Shown one piece after another: positions 8,746-16,959 of a stretch of 64,000 bases of DNA. The notes beneath the pieces are model-generated. The model was not told the DNA's origin and ran no database searches. It saw only the letters and a list, made by a program, of their open reading frames with translations. Origin of the DNA: Chloracidobacterium sp. (GTDB lineage: Bacteria > Acidobacteriota > Blastocatellia > Pyrinomonadales > Pyrinomonadaceae); NCBI GenBank assembly GCA_016706275.1, contig JADJJY010000001.1:124001-188000 (forward strand), given 5' to 3'. Positions within the stretch are counted from its first letter, which is position 1. Each line of letters starts with the position of its first letter. A program made the translations under genes and the position numbers.

Positions 8746-10197
8746 ATGACGAACGACAAAGCTAGAACAACTGAAAAGCCCGGCGTGATCGAAAACGTCA
8801 CTGTCGGCAGCCAGTCATCCCGGCTTAGTTCGGTCATCTTTTTTTTGTTGTGCTTTGTTCCGGTATTTACAACGGTCTTATTTGGCGGCGTCGATAACAC
8901 CACTTGGATAATCGTAACCATCTGCTGGCTGGCAATCATTTTGATGTGGCTGGTCGAAGCCTGGAGGGCAAAGGGACTGATATTTGAGTCAAGTTATCTA
9001 CAACTGCCGCTGATCGGGTTATTGCTCATCGGGCTCATCCAACTCTTACCGTTCGGCTCAGGTGTAGGCGATGCCAGTATTGCTGTACCTGCAACAAATT
9101 CTCTCACGCTTGACCCAAACGGAACCCGATTTTTTCTTTCGCATCTGATCGTCTATATCGTCTTCTTTGCGGCGTGCCTGACCTTTATCAACAGCGAAAA
9201 GCGGCTAAGAAAAGTAGTCATTTTGGTTGTGATCTTTGGAGCAATCATGGCTTTTGTAGCTATTCTACTGCGGCTTGCCAGTCCGGATATGATCTATGGC
9301 CTGAGGAATCCAGGTCAGGCAGTACCATTTGGCCCGTTCGTCAACCAACATCATTTTGCCGCGTTCATGGAAATGACAGGCAGCGTGACGCTCAGTTTGA
9401 TACTCGGCAAGTCCGCTCTGCAAGATAAAAGGCCGCTGTTTATGATTGCGTTAGCCGTCATGAGTATCGCGATCATTCTCACCAGTTCGCGGGGCGGCAT
9501 GATCGCGTCTATCACCGTGATAACATTTGTATTGACAATGAATTTTGTCATTCGAAAACGCAGTGCGCGCAGTGATGAAGATAAAACCGAGGATCGCACA
9601 TTGCTGCAAAAAGCCTTCACCTCAACTGCCATTGTCGGTATAATTTTGCTTTTGATCGGATCGGTTGTTTTCCTCGGCGGTAGTGACGCACTCGTCCGCG
9701 GCGTAACGATGGGAGCCGGTACTGACGACGTCTCAAATGGCCGGCTGCATTTCTGGTGGGTCGCTATCAAGATATTTCTTGACCATCCGATCCTCGGTGC
9801 AGGCCTAGACGCTTTTGGCGTAGCATTTACAAAACACGACACTTGGCACGGCATATTTCGCGTCGAACAGGCTCACAACGAATACCTGCAAATACTCGCC
9901 GAAACCGGTATCGTCGGCTTTGCCTGCATCGCGGCTTTTATCTATTTGTTGTTTAGAAAAGGGTTGAGAACCGTAGCAAATGCCGGCAGCGGATTTAGAC
10001 AACATGCGGCGATCGGCGCGTTAGCCGGATGCTTAGGAATATTAGTCCACAGCTTTGTAGATTTTCCGCTGCGCACCCCCTCAAATGGATTTTTCTTTCT
10101 CTTACTAGTTGCTATCGCGACCGTCTCGGTAAAAACAGTGAGCGACGGCGACTCCCATCGACGAAAGAAACACCGCTCTACTTCACGTTCACAATAA
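8746..10197 (+). CDS. O-antigen ligase / Wzy-type polymerase family membrane protein
   Basis: 483 residues with about eleven hydrophobic segments and a large periplasmic loop. The C-terminal Wzy_C signature is clear: WWVAIKIFLDHPILGAGLDA, followed by the His-containing QAHNEYLQILAETG. Family members either polymerise lipid-linked repeat units or ligate glycans to lipid or protein acceptors in the periplasm, and sequence alone does not separate these. It begins two bases after the preceding stop, is the last gene of the operon, and overlaps the convergent TPR gene by 20 bases at the 3' end. Confidence 0.87.
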   Translation: MTNDKARTTEKPGVIENVTVGSQSSRLSSVIFFLLCFVPVFTTVLFGGVDNTTWIIVTICWLAIILMWLVEAWRAKGLIFESSYLQLPLIGLLLIGLIQLLPFGSGVGDASIAVPATNSLTLDPNGTRFFLSHLIVYIVFFAACLTFINSEKRLRKVVILVVIFGAIMAFVAILLRLASPDMIYGLRNPGQAVPFGPFVNQHHFAAFMEMTGSVTLSLILGKSALQDKRPLFMIALAVMSIAIILTSSRGGMIASITVITFVLTMNFVIRKRSARSDEDKTEDRTLLQKAFTSTAIVGIILLLIGSVVFLGGSDALVRGVTMGAGTDDVSNGRLHFWWVAIKIFLDHPILGAGLDAFGVAFTKHDTWHGIFRVEQAHNEYLQILAETGIVGFACIAAFIYLLFRKGLRTVANAGSGFRQHAAIGALAGCLGILVHSFVDFPLRTPSNGFFFLLLVAIATVSVKTVSDGDSHRRKKHRSTSRSQ

Positions 10198-12670
10198 TGT
10201 CTTTCTTGCCGCAGGGTAACTCAAAGCTGACTTGATACGTCCCCGCTTTTGCGCTGATCGAACGCAACACAAATATCGCTCGTGACTTTACCGCCGCTAT
10301 AACCTCACGTCGGACTGTAACATCATCCGGGCTCGTCGATGTCGCTTTGATCCCGTCCAAATCACTACCACCCTCAACTCCGATAATTACAGCCAGATCG
10401 CCACCCCGGCTCGCAAGCGTTACGATCTCTTCGCTCACGGTGATCGTGCAGCGTTTGATATCCCCGGCCGTTTCAGCGGATGTAGGGATAGTAATGATAA
10501 CCGGAGGAAACAACTCTTTTGGTTTTTCCTCGCTTGGTTTTGGAGTTTCCTCAGGTGTCGGTGACGGAGTCGGCACCACCACAGGTTTTGTTTCCTCGGG
10601 TGCTGGCGTAGGTTCAGCCTTAACTTCTGGCGTCGATGTTGTTTCGGGCGTTGGTGACGCCGAAGGTTCGGTCTTTGGCGTTGGTGTTTCAACGACCACG
10701 GGAGCCGCCGGGTTTGGGCCGATCTTTTCCTCAAGGCCAGCTGTATTGCCGTTCACACGCTTGTAGAGAGCCTCGATAAAGGTATAACGAATGACATCGG
10801 GGCCGCCGCTTTTATAGACTTTGACATATGCATCCAGAGCCTCGGCATCTTTACCCGCCAGCGACAATGCCGCACCTAGCCGCCACATACTCGACCGCCA
10901 CCACGCACTATCGACCGGCAGCACACCGACGGCACGCTTGAGCCGCAAAACGGCATCTGCCGGATTTTCCATCTGAAAGGCAGCCCACCCGCTGATTTCT
11001 TCGATCTGTCCGCGCAGGATCGACGACAATGTGGCCCGCGGCACTTCCGGCACCTGAATGTATTCGCCCTTAGACGCCGCCAGCCCGCGTGCATCGTATA
11101 GCTCACTACCCATGACAGCCACAGACGCGTTCGGCACGTCAAGCCCGGCATCAACGCCTCCCGCCGCCGCTTTGGTTAGCTCAAGCACCTTTCCCAACGC
11201 TATTTTCTTTTCCAACAGCTGCGACGCGGCAAATATCTGGCGATGTACGCGCATCTTGTCTTCGCCGCGAACAAATTCATCCGCCAGCTTGGCCGCCGCT
11301 TCCGGGTTAGGTTGGGCGGCGTCTAGTGTTTGTTTTAATTCGAGTAACGTCGTGAGCCGTGCCGCATTTTCGGGATCGTCAGCGGCCGTCGGGGCAAAGA
11401 TGCTTGCCCGCCGCTCATAGCCGATGAGCTCAGAAAAATTCTTCGCTTCACGCGTAATGCGTCCACCAAGCTTGGTCTGGAGCAGGCCATCTTTGATCGA
11501 AAAGTTTCGAACCAACACATCAGCCGCCTCGCGGTAATATCCCGCCGCAAGCCTTGCGGACGCCATCTCGTATTCCACCGTCGGAAAATTACCATATTGC
11601 CGGGCCCCTAGCATTGCCTTTTCCGCATCGGCCGGCCGCCGCTGGATAAGCAGACCGCGTGCGAGCGCTAAATGCGACCAAATAAATCGCGGATCCGCTG
11701 CGATGGCTTTGGCTGCAAGATCGACAGCCTTTTCGCCCTCTTTATTTGCCGCATACCAATACGCCGCACTCGCCAGCAAAATGACGTTGCCCGGATTTAC
11801 CTCAAGCGATTTTGCGAGTTCAGTCTCGGCATCGGCACGCTTTCCCGCGTCAAATAAAGCAAGTATCAACCCCGTTTGTGCGGGAACATTGTCGGCCTCT
11901 TTAGCGAGAATTTCTCGATAGAGCGTCACAGCTTCGTCCGCTTTCCCGGCGGCCCTGTCCATCTCGGCCAGCCCGCGTCGTGCTGTCAGCGAGTCGGGCT
12001 CAAGCTCCAACGCTTTTGCGTACGCGACCGCCGCGTCCTCTAATTGGAAATCGATCCGGTTCGCGAGTCCGAGCGTCTGATACGCCGCTGCCGAATTTGG
12101 AGCAAACGCGATCACCTTCGCTGCGATACGTTTCGCCTCAGAGCCATTTTCGATGCTCATATAAAACGCCGCGATTTCAAGCATCTGTGCGGCATTTGCG
12201 TCAGCCTTGTCCTCAAGAATTTTGACGATCTCGATGGCTTCACTACGTTTGCCGCGAAAATAAAGATTCGCCCCAACCTTTGACAACGTGTCGGCCCAAA
12301 GCTTATCTCCTATGGGTTTTGGAGCATCGGTCACTGCGGCTTTAAAAAAAGCGGCTGCAGCATCGAGATCCTTAGAGTCGATCTTTTCGTTGCCAAGCTC
12401 ACCTCTCGCCGTCGCGATCAGCTCAAGAGCCTCGCCACGTCTGGCCGATTTGGGATACGTCTCATTAAATTTTTGCAGGGCCTTTATCCGCTCCGCTGCG
12501 CTCTCGATGGCGACAGCTTTATCGAATGCCGTTTTTTCGTCCGGCTTTTTTGTCGGTGTTACCGTTGGCTTTGGTTTAGGCTTTAAAGGCGTGGGCTTCG
12601 GTTTTGCGGTCTGGGAAAACGCTGAAAGTGACAACAGCAAAAATAGAAAGATGGTCGTCAAAGATCTCAT
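10178..12670 (-). CDS. Exported tetratricopeptide-repeat protein with Pro/Thr-rich linker
   Basis: The start at 12670 gives a clean signal peptide (MRSLTTIFLFLLLSLSAFSQ); the longer frame adds 27 non-signal residues. The 830-residue product has a Lys/Pro linker, then about a dozen TPR-like units over residues 40-600. A Pro/Thr/Glu-rich spacer (PTPSPTPEETPKPSEEKPK) leads to a small beta-rich C-terminal domain ending GTYQVSFELPCGKKDIIVNV. It is probably periplasmic or outer-membrane associated and acts as a protein-interaction scaffold. It is transcribed toward the O-antigen ligase-like gene and overlaps it by 20 bases. The specific function is not recognisable. Confidence 0.8.
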   Translation of the reverse strand: MRSLTTIFLFLLLSLSAFSQTAKPKPTPLKPKPKPTVTPTKKPDEKTAFDKAVAIESAAERIKALQKFNETYPKSARRGEALELIATARGELGNEKIDSKDLDAAAAFFKAAVTDAPKPIGDKLWADTLSKVGANLYFRGKRSEAIEIVKILEDKADANAAQMLEIAAFYMSIENGSEAKRIAAKVIAFAPNSAAAYQTLGLANRIDFQLEDAAVAYAKALELEPDSLTARRGLAEMDRAAGKADEAVTLYREILAKEADNVPAQTGLILALFDAGKRADAETELAKSLEVNPGNVILLASAAYWYAANKEGEKAVDLAAKAIAADPRFIWSHLALARGLLIQRRPADAEKAMLGARQYGNFPTVEYEMASARLAAGYYREAADVLVRNFSIKDGLLQTKLGGRITREAKNFSELIGYERRASIFAPTAADDPENAARLTTLLELKQTLDAAQPNPEAAAKLADEFVRGEDKMRVHRQIFAASQLLEKKIALGKVLELTKAAAGGVDAGLDVPNASVAVMGSELYDARGLAASKGEYIQVPEVPRATLSSILRGQIEEISGWAAFQMENPADAVLRLKRAVGVLPVDSAWWRSSMWRLGAALSLAGKDAEALDAYVKVYKSGGPDVIRYTFIEALYKRVNGNTAGLEEKIGPNPAAPVVVETPTPKTEPSASPTPETTSTPEVKAEPTPAPEETKPVVVPTPSPTPEETPKPSEEKPKELFPPVIITIPTSAETAGDIKRCTITVSEEIVTLASRGGDLAVIIGVEGGSDLDGIKATSTSPDDVTVRREVIAAVKSRAIFVLRSISAKAGTYQVSFELPCGKKDIIVNVK

Positions 12671-12753
12671 AAAAACTCTCAAATACTCGCCGCTGATGTA
12701 AAAATAATACCACGAAATTGCCTTTCGGCTCTGCCCGCCGTATCCTCGCATCT

Positions 12754-13260
12754 ATGACCGAACTCGATCAGGTATGGTCCCGGATGCTCACCGACTCTGC
12801 CGAAAAGGCGGATGCGACGGGGCGCGAACACGTCGCCGCCTACCTCCGCTTGCGGGCGACGAACGACGCGATTCGGCGTAATGGCGTCGACTGGCTCTTT
12901 GACACCGTGATCGAGATCGCCGGGCCCGCGATGGGCGGCCACGATCCCGTCCTCGTCGAGCGCGAAGAGCCGCACAGTTTTACTCGCGGCAATTCGACGA
13001 TGACCGGTGCCGTGCTCCGTATTCGTCAAGGTGTAAGATGTCTGACGGTCGAGGCGGGTTGGGCGCGTCTTCCCGCCGACGGCATCATGCAAAAAGGTGC
13101 GCTCGCCTACGCCCGCATCGCGCATTTTGGTATGCCAAAACATACCGCCGAGATCCGGCTCGTCCACGGCGAAGAGTTGCCCGCTTGGCTCGACGTTTCT
13201 GACACTGCCATCGACAGCGGCCATCTGCGTCAGCATTTCGACATCTTCCTCGGCGCGTAA
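12754..13260 (+). CDS. Conserved-looking hypothetical protein
   Basis: The ATG at 12754 (MTELDQVWSRML) is preferred to a start 36 bases upstream. 168 residues, no signal peptide or membrane segment. The sequence has a helical N-terminus and a compact alpha/beta body (RNGVDWLFDTVIEIAG, LRQHFDIFLG). It is divergent from the TPR gene with only 83 bases between the starts, so the two promoters share that gap. I do not recognise a family. Codon usage resembles the neighbours, which supports a real gene. Confidence 0.6.
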   Translation: MTELDQVWSRMLTDSAEKADATGREHVAAYLRLRATNDAIRRNGVDWLFDTVIEIAGPAMGGHDPVLVEREEPHSFTRGNSTMTGAVLRIRQGVRCLTVEAGWARLPADGIMQKGALAYARIAHFGMPKHTAEIRLVHGEELPAWLDVSDTAIDSGHLRQHFDIFLGA

Positions 13261-13335
13261 AAACGCGCTTTGTTTCACGGCGAGATGTGAGGTAACATTA
13301 TAAGTTGACCTTGATATACGGGAGACATTCGAACA

Positions 13336-14067
13336 GTGATACCAGATCTTGATAAATTGATAGAGTTACAAGTTACCGACACCAACCTCCGCAGGTTGAA
13401 AAAGTCGATAGAAACAGCAGAAGCCAGGCGTGCCGAGATCGAACAAGAGTTTGAACAGCACGCCTTTTCTATTCGAGAGATACAAAACCGGCGCGACACG
13501 CTAAACGCAAAACGTGCCGACGCCGAAAAGCAGATCGCGGAAAACAAGACCTATCTCGAGCGTGCCGAGCGCAACCTAAAACACGCCCAAAACTCAAAAG
13601 AGTACGAGACCGCCATGCGCGAAACCGACGCTCTGCAAAAGCAGATCGGGGCGTTTGAGACCCAGATCGTCGAGGTCTTGGAAGAGGTCGAGGGCGTCGA
13701 AAAAGAGCTGGCCGAACGCGCCGACGAGATCAACACTCTCGACGCCAAACGTGCCGAGGCGCTCAAAGAATTTGACGCTCAGATCGCCGCTCACAATAAA
13801 GAATTTAAGACCGAGACCGGCCACCGCGAGACCGCATTTGCGACCTTGCCCGAACGCCTCGCCGCTATTTACAATCGCCTTGCCCAACGCAGCCGCGACG
13901 GCATCGCCGTTGCCGAAGTCGTAAACGGTTCGTGCAGCGCATGTTACGTTTTGCTCCGCCCGCAGGTCCAGGTCAACGTCAAAAAAGGCGACGAGATCAT
14001 CACCTGCGAAAATTGCACACGCATCATGTATATCCGCGGCCGCGAATCCTCCGAAGCTTCAGCTTAG
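13336..14067 (+). CDS. Coiled-coil protein with C-terminal C4 zinc ribbon (COG1579-like)
   Basis: Starts with GTG at 13336, with a purine-rich GGGAG about a dozen bases upstream. 243 residues: residues 5-175 form a long antiparallel coiled coil rich in Ala, Glu and Arg. The C-terminus carries two CxxC pairs, SCSAC and ITCENC, forming a zinc ribbon. This matches the COG1579/zf-RING_7 family, predicted to bind nucleic acid; its cellular role is not established. A hairpin just after the stop may end its transcript. Confidence 0.85.
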   Translation: MIPDLDKLIELQVTDTNLRRLKKSIETAEARRAEIEQEFEQHAFSIREIQNRRDTLNAKRADAEKQIAENKTYLERAERNLKHAQNSKEYETAMRETDALQKQIGAFETQIVEVLEEVEGVEKELAERADEINTLDAKRAEALKEFDAQIAAHNKEFKTETGHRETAFATLPERLAAIYNRLAQRSRDGIAVAEVVNGSCSACYVLLRPQVQVNVKKGDEIITCENCTRIMYIRGRESSEASA

Positions 14068-14070
14068 TCA

Positions 14071-14102
14071 GAACCACCTGCGTGAGCGGGTGGGTTCTTT
14101 CT
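14071..14102 (+). terminator. Putative terminator after the zinc-ribbon gene
   Basis: A stem of GAACCACC against GGTGGGTTC (one bulge) with a GC-rich loop is followed by TTTCT. It begins four bases after the stop codon. The left arm shares GAACCACC with the palindromic repeat at 25113-25162, so it may instead be a relative of that element. Confidence 0.55.
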
Positions 14103-14128
14103 CAGTTTGGTTTTCTAAGGCAGCTATT

Positions 14129-14680
14129 ATGAAAAGACAACTTTCCATAACATTTCTCCTAATATTCCTAGCGCTTTCCGCCGCCGCCCAAAAAACCAAC
14201 GAAGATATCCAAAAACAGATCAAGTCGCTCAAGGCCGAAAAACAGATCACGCTGACCTTTGACGGAGGCAGCACAAAGATCATGGCCATCGCCGACAACT
14301 TTGCCGACTCCGAAGCCAAGTCCGCCGGCATCCAGGCGATGAATTTCGGCATGGCTTTCAACTACGCCGGCAAAGACCTCGCCGCACCGCCCGAGACCAT
14401 CAATTTTACGTTTTGGGTAATGAGCAAAAAGCCAAAATTTGGCGACGCACACGCGTGGAAAGCGACCATCGGCACCGAAACCCTCGACCTCGGCGACGCC
14501 CGCTACGCCGCCAAAACTAACGAGAATATGGAGTATCTCAACTTCAAATTAACCCGCGACGACCTCGCCAAGATCGCCAATTCCACCGGTAAGATCGCTC
14601 TAGGAACGGCAAATTTTACCTTCACCGCGTCACAGCTCACGCTGCTAAGAAACATCATCGCGGTTTCTGATTCTCACTGA
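14129..14680 (+). CDS. Small exported protein of unknown function
   Basis: The ATG at 14129 opens a good signal peptide (MKRQLSITFLLIFLALSAAA-Q); the frame upstream runs into the terminator hairpin. 183 residues, with a mature domain of alternating strands (ITLTFDGGSTKIMAIADNFA, INFTFWVMSKKPKF). No lipobox Cys is present, so it is probably soluble in the periplasm or secreted. I do not recognise the family. Its 3' end is convergent with the DNA polymerase gene, with 22 bases between them. Confidence 0.68.
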   Translation: MKRQLSITFLLIFLALSAAAQKTNEDIQKQIKSLKAEKQITLTFDGGSTKIMAIADNFADSEAKSAGIQAMNFGMAFNYAGKDLAAPPETINFTFWVMSKKPKFGDAHAWKATIGTETLDLGDARYAAKTNENMEYLNFKLTRDDLAKIANSTGKIALGTANFTFTASQLTLLRNIIAVSDSH

Positions 14681-14702
14681 CAACTGGCCACTGACAACTG
14701 CT

Positions 14703-16478
14703 TTATTTCGTCCATTCGTCGGCTGTGTGGACATCGACTTTGACCGGGACTTTTGAGACAAATTCGGCACCGGCACGGAGCATTGCGGATTCGAGCGTCG
14801 CTGCGGTCTGGTCAGCGTCTGCGGCATCGCACTCGACGACGATCTCGTCGTGGACAATGTTCACGAGCTTTGCCGATGTATCACGGATATCGTCATGGAG
14901 CAGCCGCAGGGCACGTTTGAGGATGTCGGCGGATGTGCCCTGGATCGGCATATTCTTAGCGTAACGCTGTGCCGAGCCTAAGGATGAACGGTCGTTCTCG
15001 TCAAAGTTAAACCTCGCCAGCCGCCCCGAACCCGACCGTGTCGAACGCTCGATCTTTACATTGTTTGCCGCCGTCCGCAGCCAAGCGTCCATCTGTGGAT
15101 AGGTCGCAAAATAGCGCCGCAGAGTGTCCTCGGCCTGGGTCTGCGTGAGGCCCGTCATCGACGCAAACCGCGATGCTCCGATGCCATAGACGACGCCAAA
15201 ATTGAGCCGCTTCGCAAACGAACGCTGGTCTGGCGTGACGTCTGCCGCTTCAATGCCAAAAACCTGAGCGGCGGTCGCAGCGTGGAAATCCTGGCCCGAG
15301 ACAAACGCTTCGATAAAATTTTTATCGTCCGAAAAATCCGCCAGTATTCTCAGCTCAATCTGCGAATAGTCCGCGATTACCAGCTTTTTGCCCGCCGGGG
15401 CCATAAAGCAGCGGCGATATTCTGCCTCGTGCGGTATCTGCTGCAGGTTTGGATTTGAGCACGAAAAGCGCCCTGTCGGCGCTCCGATCTGGCGAAAATC
15501 GGCATGAATGCGTCCGGTAGTGGGCTCGATAAACTCGAGAATGTTCTCGCCAAAGCTTGATGACGCTTTGGCCACCGTGCGGTATTCGAGTAGCTTTGCA
15601 ACGGCCGGATACTTTTCGGCCAGCGGCTGCAATTGCCACGCCCGCGTCGTGTCCGGCATCGGTATCCCGAGCCCGACCAGCGCATCCGTCACCTGTGCCT
15701 GGCTGTCAAGATTGATCTCAGGCCGGCCAAACAGCGACGCCTGGGCAACACCCGCCGACAGCATATCCTGCAACTCGTCGCCAAACTTTGCCTGCGCCGT
15801 CTTCATCTTGTCGAGCTGCTCACGCCAGCGTCCGGTGTCGAGATAGATGCCGTTAAGCTCCATCTCGGCGATCGGCACGACACATTCGTTTTCAAGTTTT
15901 AGTGCTCGGGTCAGTTCGTCCGTGGCGATACGCTCATCGAGCTTGGCACGAACCTCCGGCATGATCGCCGCATCGCGGGCAGCATATTCGACCTGCGAAT
16001 GCGACAGCTCCGCCGCCGCCCAGTCGCTGACCTGTTCACTTTTATCCAGCGTCTGCCCGAGAAAAAACTGCACCACATCCGCAAGCCCATGCCGCCGGTC
16101 ACCATCGCCCGCCGACACGAGAAGGCTTGCTAGGTACGTGTCATAAACATTGCCAACCTCGCACCCCAGATGATGCCGCACCCACTTGGTATCAAACTTT
16201 GCATTATGCGCGATCTTGACCTGTTTGGTGGACGCGAGCAACTCACGCAGCGGGGCGAGGTCCGGATTCGTCCGCAGATCGCCCTTGTCTTTGAACGGTT
16301 TGAGATCAATGACCTTAGTATTCTGACCGTCGCTTAGCTGCACCAGACGCAGATCGCCCTTATACGGATCGAGGTCCGTCGTCTCAACGTCAAAGCCAAG
16401 ATACGGCTCGTTTTTTAGTTCGTCACAGGCTTTCTGCAGCGACGCGCCATCGCTAATAAGCTGAAAATATATTTCCAT
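14703..16478 (-). CDS. polA: Family A DNA polymerase with 3'-5' exonuclease, lacking the 5' nuclease domain
   Basis: 591 residues, against about 900 for a standard Pol I. The exonuclease domain is intact: DVET (Asp30, Glu32), AHNAKFD (Asn92, Asp96) and YAARD (Tyr165, Asp169). The polymerase domain has motif A DYSQIELR (Asp370), motif B RSFAKRLNFGVVYG (about 419-432) and motif C IVHDEIVVE (Asp544). It therefore resembles a natural Klenow fragment that can polymerise and proofread but cannot remove RNA primers with its own flap nuclease. A separate 5' nuclease or full-length PolA would be needed elsewhere. The start at 16478 gives the expected exonuclease N-terminus. The gene symbol is by homology only. 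Confidence 0.92.
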   Translation of the reverse strand: MEIYFQLISDGASLQKACDELKNEPYLGFDVETTDLDPYKGDLRLVQLSDGQNTKVIDLKPFKDKGDLRTNPDLAPLRELLASTKQVKIAHNAKFDTKWVRHHLGCEVGNVYDTYLASLLVSAGDGDRRHGLADVVQFFLGQTLDKSEQVSDWAAAELSHSQVEYAARDAAIMPEVRAKLDERIATDELTRALKLENECVVPIAEMELNGIYLDTGRWREQLDKMKTAQAKFGDELQDMLSAGVAQASLFGRPEINLDSQAQVTDALVGLGIPMPDTTRAWQLQPLAEKYPAVAKLLEYRTVAKASSSFGENILEFIEPTTGRIHADFRQIGAPTGRFSCSNPNLQQIPHEAEYRRCFMAPAGKKLVIADYSQIELRILADFSDDKNFIEAFVSGQDFHAATAAQVFGIEAADVTPDQRSFAKRLNFGVVYGIGASRFASMTGLTQTQAEDTLRRYFATYPQMDAWLRTAANNVKIERSTRSGSGRLARFNFDENDRSSLGSAQRYAKNMPIQGTSADILKRALRLLHDDIRDTSAKLVNIVHDEIVVECDAADADQTAATLESAMLRAGAEFVSKVPVKVDVHTADEWTK

Positions 16479-16547
16479 TTCGCGTTAATTAGTACTTATC
16501 TCGATTGTATCACCGCCGTGCCCACGGCAAAGTATTTGGAATTTATG

Positions 16548-16577
16548 TTTACAATAAGTGACTGGTTTGTTTATACT
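16548..16577 (+). promoter_or_regulatory. Sigma-70-like promoter of the RNase E/G gene
   Basis: TTTACA (16548-16553) and TATACT (16572-16577) are separated by 18 bases, each matching five of six consensus positions. Initiation would fall near 16584, leaving a leader of about 375 bases before the RNase E/G start codon. Confidence 0.6.
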
Positions 16578-16583
16578 GACATC

Positions 16584-16959
16584 AGTTTGCCGCGTCAGCG
16601 CTTATGTCGCTGGTTTGAAAAGCAGCAGCCGTCAGATAGATCTCATAGTGAGACAATGAGTTAACAAGATCAAGATTTTACGGGTCTGAGCACGTTTCCT
16701 AAATCGAAATAGGTGCTCCCCGAGGCGAAAAAGCGAAGTCGCTATTCGCGTGACAGAGATTCCTGCGTGAACAAATTTCAATACTTGTCTATTTGGAAAC
16801 CAATTCCAAACCCAAGCTATAAAACCAATCCGCATGCGACCTCTCTACCGATCAAGCTAACTCCGTAGTCTTTTCTCGAGAACAATTACATCCGATAGCG
16901 CCTCTGCTTTCAAATAACGGCAAAGCTGTAAATTTGATGGTTTTAAGGATGATATATCT
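16584..16959 (+). other. Long structured 5' leader of the RNase E/G mRNA (or an unannotated small RNA)
   Basis: This gene-free stretch contains several hairpins: CAGCG/CGCTG near 16596-16612, GAGCA/TGCTC enclosing CCTA/TAGG near 16686-16715, and GCGAA/TTCGC around 16731-16748. No good coding frame exists on either strand. In E. coli the rne mRNA has a long structured leader through which RNase E limits its own synthesis, so an analogous autoregulatory leader is plausible here. A separate small RNA inside the gap cannot be excluded. Confidence 0.5.

Noticed and set aside
10347..10766. 139-residue frame opposite the Pro/Thr-rich part of the TPR gene
   Set aside because: Its Gly/Val/Ser-rich sequence is the antisense shadow of the Pro/Thr/Glu linker.
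16632..16835. 67-residue open frame on the - strand upstream of RNase E
   Set aside because: No ribosome-binding site, no family resemblance, and it opposes a better-supported structured leader.
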